Below, piece by piece: positions 30,429 to 36,678 of a stretch of DNA of 36,678 nt. Made by a program: the position numbers and the translations under genes. A model generated the notes under the pieces. It made no database searches and was not told the origin of the DNA. It saw only the letters and a program-made list of their open reading frames with translations. Source of the DNA: an uncultured beta proteobacterium (lineage in GTDB: Bacteria > Pseudomonadota > Gammaproteobacteria > Burkholderiales > Burkholderiaceae_C); the NCBI GenBank assembly GCA_903920695.1, contig CAIXNB010000118.1, positions 1 through 36,678 on the forward strand, in the 5' to 3' direction. The first letter of the stretch is position 1. Every line of letters begins with the position of its first letter.

Positions 30429-32108
30429 TCAAGCCCATTGCACTGCACCCTTGCCTGCATACCAGCCCTCGACTTGGACTTTAACCATGGATTCAATCTT
30501 GCTGCGGCGAATCTTCATGGTCGAAGTCAGGCAGCCGTTTTCTATGGTCCAGGGCTCGCGAGTGACGACCATCATCTGCAGCTTTTCATAGTCGGCCAGT
30601 TCCCGGTTCAGGTCGCTCAACAACTGGCTAAGTTCGCCCTCGACTCGGGCGCGAACTGATGCATCTCCCAACCGGTGGCGAAGATCCTCTGCCAGGACCA
30701 CCAACGCATAAGCCGCAGCCTGCCCGAGCCCGGAGACCAGGCTGGTTTCGATCAAGGGGTGGGCATTGAGGCGATTTTCGATGGGCGCCGGGGCAACATA
30801 CTTGCCCTTCGATGTCTTGAACTGCTCCTTGAGGCGCCCGGTCAATCGGAGCAGACCATTGGCATCGCGCTCACCCTTATCGCCGGTGCGGAAAAAACCG
30901 TCGGCCGTGAAGCTCTCGGCGTCGAGGTCGGGCCGCTTGTAGTAGCCCACCAGCTGCCCAGGCGACTTGATCAGCACTTCGCCGTCGTCACCGATGCGTA
31001 CCTGCACGCCGGGCCTGGGAATACCTACGCAACCTGGTTTGTTGAACTCGGGGGTGGACGTATGGGAGTAGCCAAAATCCTCCGTCATGCCGTAGCCCTC
31101 CATCAACTGCAGTCCGAGACGACGGTACCAGGAGATCAACTCCGCTGGTATGGGAGCAGTCCCGCTGCCCGCCACCACCACTTGGTCCAGCCCCAAGCTC
31201 TTTAGCACCTTGCGCGCCACGATGCGTCCCACAATCGGAATGCTCAGCAGAAGGTCCAGTTTCTTGGGCGCCATCCTGGAAAAAACACCCTGCTGAAATT
31301 TGAGCCACAAACGGGGCACTGAGATAAAGGCGGTTGGTCGCGCGCGATTAAGGTCCTCCATAAACGTGTCAAGTGATTCCGAAAAGAAGATGTGAGTGCT
31401 GCCCTTGACCATCGAAGCACACTCGACACATGCCCGCTCAAAGACATGGGCCAAGGGCAAATACGACAGACCCCGCCCCTCGGAGTTTTTACCCACAAAG
31501 GATGCCACTGACTCGACAAGGCCTTCGGCGGCCCGAGTCATACCCTCAAAACTGTGCATGACACCCTTGGGCTGTCCGGTGGAGCCCGAGGTGTACGCCA
31601 GCATCGCCAGGTCAGTGGGCGAACGCTGCACCTTGCCGAGCAGCGGCGCAGTGCGGCCAACGATGGCATCCCAGGTATCGAAACGGGTCTTGGGTGCCAG
31701 AGGAAGGGCAATGCACGGCAGTCCTTCTGGAACGCCCAAGGCCTGCTGGCTCCAGGTGTCGAGCTTGCCCACAAAGAGCAGGCTAGCCCCGCTGTGCTCC
31801 AACACAAAACGCACCGTGTCAGCCGTCTCGGTCGGGTAGATGGCCACTGTGGTGCCGCCCGCCATCCAGATGGCCAATTCAACCATGAAGAAATGCGCGC
31901 AATTCTTGGACAGCATGGCAATGCGTGCGCCAGGCTCAAAGCCTTGTGCTTTCAAATAGGCAGCCATGCGGCGGGCCTGGTCCAGCGTTTCACGCCAGGT
32001 GTAGTCCACAACCTTGCCTCCACCGACGGGCTGGGTCAGGTAGACCCTGTCCGGGTGGTCTGCCTCATGTTCGTAGACGTAGTCGAGGATCAGTTTTCTT
32101 TCTTCCAT
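30429..32108 (-). CDS. Long-chain fatty-acyl-CoA synthetase (AMP-binding)
   Basis: Adenylate-forming ligase of 559 aa that activates fatty acids to acyl-CoA. The P-loop-like motif is MLAYTSGSTGQPKGVMHS (near residue 172), the A5 motif is LMEGYGMTEDFGYS, the A7 Asp is in FFRTGDKGERDANG and the hinge with catalytic lysine follows in RLTGRLKEQFKTSKGKYVAP. The pattern matches the eukaryote-like long-chain group (FAA1/FadD15 type), not acetyl-CoA synthetase. GGGAG before the ATG at 32108 supports the start. It is transcribed alone. Its product type fits fatty acids from the flanking lipid-related clusters, but it is 12.5 kb from the nearest one. The 143 bp after its stop (30286-30428) contain only a short open frame with no match. 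Confidence 0.93.
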   Translation of the reverse strand: MEERKLILDYVYEHEADHPDRVYLTQPVGGGKVVDYTWRETLDQARRMAAYLKAQGFEPGARIAMLSKNCAHFFMVELAIWMAGGTTVAIYPTETADTVRFVLEHSGASLLFVGKLDTWSQQALGVPEGLPCIALPLAPKTRFDTWDAIVGRTAPLLGKVQRSPTDLAMLAYTSGSTGQPKGVMHSFEGMTRAAEGLVESVASFVGKNSEGRGLSYLPLAHVFERACVECASMVKGSTHIFFSESLDTFMEDLNRARPTAFISVPRLWLKFQQGVFSRMAPKKLDLLLSIPIVGRIVARKVLKSLGLDQVVVAGSGTAPIPAELISWYRRLGLQLMEGYGMTEDFGYSHTSTPEFNKPGCVGIPRPGVQVRIGDDGEVLIKSPGQLVGYYKRPDLDAESFTADGFFRTGDKGERDANGLLRLTGRLKEQFKTSKGKYVAPAPIENRLNAHPLIETSLVSGLGQAAAYALVVLAEDLRHRLGDASVRARVEGELSQLLSDLNRELADYEKLQMMVVTREPWTIENGCLTSTMKIRRSKIESMVKVQVEGWYAGKGAVQWA

Positions 32109-32882
32109 TTTGTCTCCCTGTTTCCATCACCGCTGCAAGATGCAACGGAACCTACTCTGCTCTCCCCGGGGTCGATCAGCATCGGTGAATTCCCTGATGG
32201 GGTGGGTAGATCAAATCCAAGTCGGATTGGGCCGCATCGATTGCGTTAGCTGCTGTCCCTATGACGAAACGGTCGTTGTGAATCTGTCCCAGTGGCTTAC
32301 GTTTCAATGACTGGTCAGTCGGATTGCGCAGTTGATTGGCGACAGACAGTCTTCAGGAGCCAGCCACTTCTCTCCGAAACTGACAGCCAAAATCGAAGGT
32401 CAGGACTGGAGCAAAACGTAATTCAGTGGTGCAGCGGTTGCTGTCGGCCAAAAAATCAACCCGTAAATGGTTGCCGCTCGATTGCAGTCATTGCCGATCT
32501 CTACAGGACTTCTACGAAGCCGTCCTGGAAATTGATGCGGGATTGCCGATCAATTCTTGCTCCATTGTCAATTTCCGAATTTCGGCAAGCGACCAGGAGC
32601 GGCCATTGGGGTCAATTGCCCCAATGCGGTCCTTGGGCCAACCGCATTCTCTACACCGGTGGCTCAGTCCGCATCAACCGAACATGCCATTGAGCAAATC
32701 TTGCGAGGGGCGCGCGGTTCTAGCCCGCACACTGCTTCCAGCCGTGTCTCGTTATATTCCTGCAGACAGGGCAGTCAGATCAATGTTCATGCGAATACAG
32801 ACGGCCAAGGAGACTGTTCAAACGCTTTGTGAAATTACCATTAAAGTGTTTACTTTTGATCCAGAGGACAAGAGGTGTCACG
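32109..32882. other. 774-bp gap without a recognisable gene
   Basis: Short frames occur on both strands, but none has a ribosome site or a family pattern I recognise. It should hold the promoter of the leftward acyl-CoA synthetase and of the rightward lipoprotein-GH3 pair. Repeated short words (GTCGGATTG at 32221 and 32318; ATTGCCGATC at 32490 and 32542) and uneven composition suggest decayed repetitive sequence. An 8-bp perfect hairpin lies at 32604-32626. The last 60 bases are A/T-rich and the likeliest promoter site. Confidence 0.5.
32604..32626. repeat. Perfect 8-bp hairpin in the intergenic gap
   Basis: CATTGGGG (32604-32611) and CCCCAATG (32619-32626) with a 7-nt loop. No T run follows on either strand. 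Function unknown; it could be an operator or part of a decayed palindromic repeat. Confidence 0.45.
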
Positions 32883-34367
32883 ATGAACGAAGTTGCCCGG
32901 TACCCCAGTCGCCTGATACTGGCACTGCTTCTCAGCCTGTTGGCTGGCTGTGGTGGCAGTTCTGCGACTACTGCGCCACTGAGCGCCCAAAATCTCAATC
33001 TCATCTTCGTCACCAGCCCTGATCTGGCTTACCAGGCGCCGGGCGACGTCCGAGCGGACACGGCCAACCTCAGCCCGCAGGGTTTGCAGCGTTCGCTGCT
33101 GATGGCGACCTACCTGAAGCAACAGTTGATGGGCGGAAACAACGTCAACGGCATTTACGCGCTCACGCCCATGACGCATTTGCAAACCACCCGCCAATAC
33201 CCTGACATGGCGGGCATCGGGTTCATTCAGCAATTTGCCCTGCTCAATCAGTTCACCCTGCCCGATAGCGCCACCGGGGGCACCTTTACTGCCAATAGTT
33301 TCCCGGTCAACGTGGCGTACACGGCAGCGTCTATCCCTGCTGGTGTGGCGCTGCAAAAGTCCTACTGCCCCGACTGCAGCGGGCTTGATTTCAACGACAC
33401 CAAGGGCCGCAACGCGGCGCTGGTAGCGGGCATCATCAGCGCCAGGTCCTCCGGCTACTACGTTTTCTCTGCGCCCTGGGAAACCATCAGCAGCCTGCTG
33501 ACGGGCATCAAGACTTCAAACGGCTACAAGTTCGAGATTCCCACGGTCTATGGCGGGCCCAATGTGGTTTATGCCATCACCCTCAATGCCGCAGGCAATG
33601 TGCAGTTGCTCACCCTGGACAGCCAGTTGAATCCACCTGCCAGCTACCCGGTGCTGCCGGCGCCAGTAGCGGGCGCAGCGTGTACGCATGAGTATCAAAG
33701 CTATTTCAGTACCACACGCACCGGCGGGGTGAGTGGTGCTGCCATTCCGGTGGACATCAATACCAACCAGCGAATCTACATCGTCCGGCACGCCGAGGCC
33801 CATCCGGATTCAGGGTTTCATTTTGAGAACGGCAACTTTGTGGGGGCGGGGCAATGGCGCGCGCTTGACCTTGCCAACGCGTTGCGCGGCAAGATAAATC
33901 CCGATCAAGTTGTTTCGATTGACCCAGCGCAGTGGTTTTTTGGCGGCCGTTCCAATTTTTCATACGTCAGGCCTTCATTGACCGTGCTGCCCTATGTGAT
34001 TGCCAATAACCTGCCCTACTCTTTGGTGACGGGCATCGGTATTGCGGGGTCCCCAACTGACCCCATCGTGGCCCGGGACACGAGTAACTATTTCTTTACC
34101 GGCGGCAGGTTCTCCAATCAAACCGTGCTGTTGGCGTGGGAGTCCGGCCATATCAGGCCGTTCATCAATGCATTGCTCGCCAGTTATGGCGGCGCCGACC
34201 TGCCCTCGCTGCCGACCTCCGGCACACCGCAGGGCGACTGGCCGAGCGCAGACTACGACACCATGTGGAGCATCAGCCTGGATGCGCGGGGAAACCTGAC
34301 GGTGGACAACGCGCTGTGCGAAGGCATCGATTCCACCAAGTTGCCAACAACGGCGCCGCAGTTCTGA
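32883..34367 (+). CDS. Lipoprotein with two histidine-phosphatase-like domains
   Basis: Exported lipoprotein of 494 aa. The signal peptide ends in the lipobox LLAGC (Cys23), so the protein should be anchored to a membrane. The C-terminal half has a histidine-phosphatase core: YIVRHAEAHPD with Arg302-His303, then GQWRALDLANALRGKINPDQVV. The N-terminal half has a similar outline, with LIFVTSPDLA where the RHG motif would be and LSPQGLQRSLLMATYLKQQL and IYALTPMTHLQTTRQYP after it, so it looks like a degenerate duplicate lacking the catalytic His. GAGG eight bases before ATG 32883 fixes the start. Its stop shares one base with the start of the GH3 gene. Substrate unknown; phosphorylated sugars are one option. 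Confidence 0.82.
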   Translation: MNEVARYPSRLILALLLSLLAGCGGSSATTAPLSAQNLNLIFVTSPDLAYQAPGDVRADTANLSPQGLQRSLLMATYLKQQLMGGNNVNGIYALTPMTHLQTTRQYPDMAGIGFIQQFALLNQFTLPDSATGGTFTANSFPVNVAYTAASIPAGVALQKSYCPDCSGLDFNDTKGRNAALVAGIISARSSGYYVFSAPWETISSLLTGIKTSNGYKFEIPTVYGGPNVVYAITLNAAGNVQLLTLDSQLNPPASYPVLPAPVAGAACTHEYQSYFSTTRTGGVSGAAIPVDINTNQRIYIVRHAEAHPDSGFHFENGNFVGAGQWRALDLANALRGKINPDQVVSIDPAQWFFGGRSNFSYVRPSLTVLPYVIANNLPYSLVTGIGIAGSPTDPIVARDTSNYFFTGGRFSNQTVLLAWESGHIRPFINALLASYGGADLPSLPTSGTPQGDWPSADYDTMWSISLDARGNLTVDNALCEGIDSTKLPTTAPQF

Positions 34368-36556
34368 TGAAAGTCACCGTGAACAAACACACCTGGATGA
34401 TTCCGCTCTTCTCGCTGGTTTTGGCTTGTTCTGTTTCCGCACAGACGCCTTCGCCCGACCAGCGCGCATTCGATACCGAACAGAAGATGACGGACGATGA
34501 GCGTTTCGCCATGCTCGTAAGCCTGATGGGGGTCAATGGGGTGGTTCAGGTTCGCGACCCGCGCATCCCGGCTGGCGTCCCGATGAGTGCCGGCTATGTG
34601 GCGGGCGTGCCGCGCCTGGGTGTGCCGGCACTGGTCATGAGCGACGGCAGCCTGGGCATTACCAACCCCGGCTACCGAAAGGACGACACGGCCACGGCGC
34701 TACCAGCAGGGCTGGTACTGGGGGCCAGCTTTAACCCGAAGCTCGCGCGCGAGGCTGGCGCGCTGCTGGGTCGCGAGGCGCGCAGCCGCCAGTTCAATGT
34801 GCAACTCGCCGGGGGCGTCAACCTGGCGCGCGACCCGCGCAACGGCCGCAACTTCGAGTATTTTTCTGAGGATCCGTGGCAATCCGCCGTGCTGGCGGCC
34901 GAGACGATCAATGGCATTCAATCCGAGGGTGTCATCTCGACCATCAAGCATTACTCGCTCAACGTCAACGAGACCAATCGCCACTGGCTCAATGCAGTCA
35001 TCGACCCGGCAGCGCATCGCGAGTCAGATTTGCTCGCCTTTCAGATCGCCATTGAGCGCTCGCAGCCGGGCTCCGTCATGTGCGGCTACAACCAGGTCAA
35101 CGGTGCTGCGGCCTGCGGCAGCGCGGATCTGCTCAACGATGTACTCAAGCGCCAGTGGGGCTACAAGGGATGGGTGATGTCGGACTGGGGTGCGACACAG
35201 CACTGGGACTTCGCCTTGAAGGGGCTGGACCAGGAATCGGGCGCGCAGTTGGACAAACTGATGTGGAAAGATGAATATTTTGTTGGCCCGCTCAAACAAG
35301 CCTATGACCAAGGCAAACTGGCCAAACAACGTCTGTCCGACATGGTGCGACGCATTCTTCGTTCCATCTATGCGGTGGGCATCGACCAATGGGGTCCGGC
35401 GCCCAAAGTCGACATGGCCAGGCACCGGCAGATCGCACTTGATACCGCCCGCCAGGGCATCGTCCTGCTGAAGAACGAGGGCGTGCTGCCGCTGGCCGCC
35501 GATACCAACGCGCGCATCGCGGTGATTGGTGGCTATGCCCAGTTGGGCGTGCCGTCTGGTGCCGGGTCCAGCACCGTGCTGCCGCCCGGTGGCTATGCGT
35601 CAGTCGTCTCGGTGGGTGGCTCCGGCATCATGGCCGGTGGGCGCAACCTTTATCTGCTGGGGCCATCGCCGCTGGCGCAGCTGAAAAAGCTCCTGCCCAA
35701 GGCGCAGATCGAATTCGACCCGGGGCTGGACCCGGCGGAGGCTGTCTTGCTGGCACGGCGCTCGGATGTGGTGATCGTATTGGGCATTCACGTGGCAAGC
35801 GAGGGCTTCGACAGCCCCAGCCTGGCGCTTCCCTGGGGTCAGGATGCGGTGATCCAGGCCGTGGCATCGGTGAACCCGAACACGATCGTTTTGCTGGAAA
35901 CCGGCAACCCGGTGACCATGCCGTGGAAAGACAGCGTGAAGGCGATTCTTCAAGCCTGGTACCCCGGGCAAGCGGGCGGCCAGGCGATCGCCGAGATCAT
36001 CACCGGCAAGGTCAATCCGTCGGGCCATCTTCCCATCACGTTTCCAGCGGATCTGGCGCAAACTCCGCGTCCCGAACTAGCCGGTCTGGGCACGAGCTGG
36101 GGCACGCCGACGACGGTTCGCTATAACGAGGGGGCCGAGGTCGGCTATCGTTGGTTCGCCAAGACGCTCGCGCAGCCGCTCTACGCTTTCGGCCACGGAC
36201 TTAGCTACACAACCTTCGCCTACAGCAATCTCAGCATCACTGGCGGCGAGACGCTTAGCGCGACTTTCACCGTCACCAACACCGGCCAGCGTGAAGGTGC
36301 CGACGTGCCACAGGTGTATTTGACGCAAGCTGCGGGCGACAGGCGTATGCGACTGCTCGGCTTCGAGCGTGTGGAATTGAAAGCCGGCGAATCGCGCAGC
36401 GTGACCCTTACCGCCGATCCACGGCTGATCGCCCGCTTCGATGTCGGCGCCGGCGGCTGGCGCATCGCAGAGGGAAACTACAAGGTCGCGCTCGCCCGGT
36501 CGGCCGTGGCACCGGTGCTCACCGGCAGCGCCGCGCTGAAGCCCCGGCTGTTCTGA
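34367..36556 (+). CDS. Glycoside hydrolase family 3, beta-glucosidase-like
   Basis: Exported glycosidase of 729 aa. A signal peptide ends near residue 26 (MIPLFSLVLACSVSAQ). The catalytic barrel has GVNLARDPRNGRNFEYFSEDP, the substrate-binding IKHYSLNVNETNR, and the nucleophile Asp273 in GWVMSDWGATQHWDFALKGL. The second alpha/beta domain includes IVLLKNEGVLPLAADTNARI and WYPGQAGGQAIAEIITGKVN; a fibronectin III-like domain closes the protein (GYRWFAKTLAQPLYAFGHGL, YTTFAYSNL, TNTGQREGADVPQVYL). GH3 enzymes remove terminal beta-linked sugars from glucosides or oligosaccharides. The ATG at 34367 overlaps the upstream stop (TGATG), so translation is coupled to the phosphatase-like lipoprotein. Another exported protein gene begins 65 bp downstream. 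Confidence 0.93.
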   Translation: MKVTVNKHTWMIPLFSLVLACSVSAQTPSPDQRAFDTEQKMTDDERFAMLVSLMGVNGVVQVRDPRIPAGVPMSAGYVAGVPRLGVPALVMSDGSLGITNPGYRKDDTATALPAGLVLGASFNPKLAREAGALLGREARSRQFNVQLAGGVNLARDPRNGRNFEYFSEDPWQSAVLAAETINGIQSEGVISTIKHYSLNVNETNRHWLNAVIDPAAHRESDLLAFQIAIERSQPGSVMCGYNQVNGAAACGSADLLNDVLKRQWGYKGWVMSDWGATQHWDFALKGLDQESGAQLDKLMWKDEYFVGPLKQAYDQGKLAKQRLSDMVRRILRSIYAVGIDQWGPAPKVDMARHRQIALDTARQGIVLLKNEGVLPLAADTNARIAVIGGYAQLGVPSGAGSSTVLPPGGYASVVSVGGSGIMAGGRNLYLLGPSPLAQLKKLLPKAQIEFDPGLDPAEAVLLARRSDVVIVLGIHVASEGFDSPSLALPWGQDAVIQAVASVNPNTIVLLETGNPVTMPWKDSVKAILQAWYPGQAGGQAIAEIITGKVNPSGHLPITFPADLAQTPRPELAGLGTSWGTPTTVRYNEGAEVGYRWFAKTLAQPLYAFGHGLSYTTFAYSNLSITGGETLSATFTVTNTGQREGADVPQVYLTQAAGDRRMRLLGFERVELKAGESRSVTLTADPRLIARFDVGAGGWRIAEGNYKVALARSAVAPVLTGSAALKPRLF

Positions 36557-36621
36557 ACCAAGCCACTCTTCTTGCTTTCAAGCATCCCATTAGTTCGTGC
36601 GCCAACCCACCTGAGGAAGAC

Positions 36622-36678
36622 ATGAAGTCCAGAATCAATTTCCTGGCAATACTGCTTGCGGGCTTCACAGCGATGGCA
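36622..36678 (+). CDS. Start of an exported protein, cut by the right edge
   Basis: GAGGAAG just before the ATG at 36622 is a good ribosome site, and the first 19 codons read MKSRINFLAILLAGFTAMA, a typical signal-peptide start. The gene runs out of the window; the product cannot be named. It probably belongs to the same operon as the GH3 gene. Confidence 0.6.
   Translation, partial: MKSRINFLAILLAGFTAMA

Noticed and set aside
32426..33022. 198-codon frame in the intergenic gap before the phosphatase lipoprotein
   Set aside because: No ribosome site, no recognisable domain, and it overlaps the well-supported lipoprotein start in another frame.
1..36678. CRISPR arrays, tRNA or rRNA genes, intact transposases
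   Set aside because: No regularly spaced repeats, cloverleaf-like sequences, rRNA segments or transposase motifs were seen on either strand.

Overview
The window reads as chromosome of a Gram-negative betaproteobacterium, most likely Burkholderiales (Comamonadaceae-like). This rests on gene content (TRAP and polar amino-acid ABC uptake, IclR and RpiR regulators, acyl-CoA enzymes, Tat and lipoprotein signals), high G+C coding, and dense short operons; it is an inference, since no rRNA or other phylogenetic marker is present. No tRNA, rRNA, CRISPR array or intact mobile element was seen.

Region 1 (1-3765, visibly lower G+C than what follows): a TRAP transporter cut by the left edge (fused DctQM, then DctP) and an IclR regulator. 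Region 2 (3812-9031): a leftward operon of a short-chain dehydrogenase, an APH-fold kinase and an ACAD10/11-like acyl-CoA dehydrogenase, divergent from an MDR quinone oxidoreductase and a second SDR. A 19-bp perfect inverted repeat lies between the two arms. The kinase plus dehydrogenase pair points to 4-hydroxyacyl-CoA catabolism.

Region 3 (9126-17888, leftward): sulfatase, alkyl-DHAP-synthase-like flavoenzyme, GlpD-type glycerol-3-phosphate dehydrogenase, FGGY kinase, Tat lipoprotein, and a GMC oxidoreductase resembling long-chain alcohol oxidases. Read together, these could form a glyceryl-ether (alkylglycerol) breakdown route: phosphorylate, oxidise, exchange the alkyl group, oxidise the released alcohol. 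I know of no described pathway with this set of genes.

Region 4 (18115-25552): leftward RpiR regulator, diaminopropionate ammonia-lyase, an M20 N-carbamoyl-L-amino-acid hydrolase and a nitrilase-fold N-carbamoyl-D-amino-acid hydrolase, divergent from a complete polar amino-acid ABC importer. The likely substrate is a ureido derivative of 2,3-diaminopropionate. Two GAAA-N6-TTTC palindromes exactly 30 bp apart sit in the shared promoter region.

Region 5 (25674-30285): an accessory patch with an intact HigBA pair, an unknown protein with a Cys/His-rich tail, a truncated alpha/beta hydrolase, a cupin-like remnant, an MscS-type channel flanked by imperfect repeats, a decayed second HigBA pair and a small exported protein. 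Region 6 (30429-36678): a long-chain acyl-CoA synthetase, a 774-bp gap without a recognisable gene, a lipoprotein with two histidine-phosphatase-like domains, a GH3 glycosidase whose start overlaps that gene's stop, and the first 19 codons of another exported protein.
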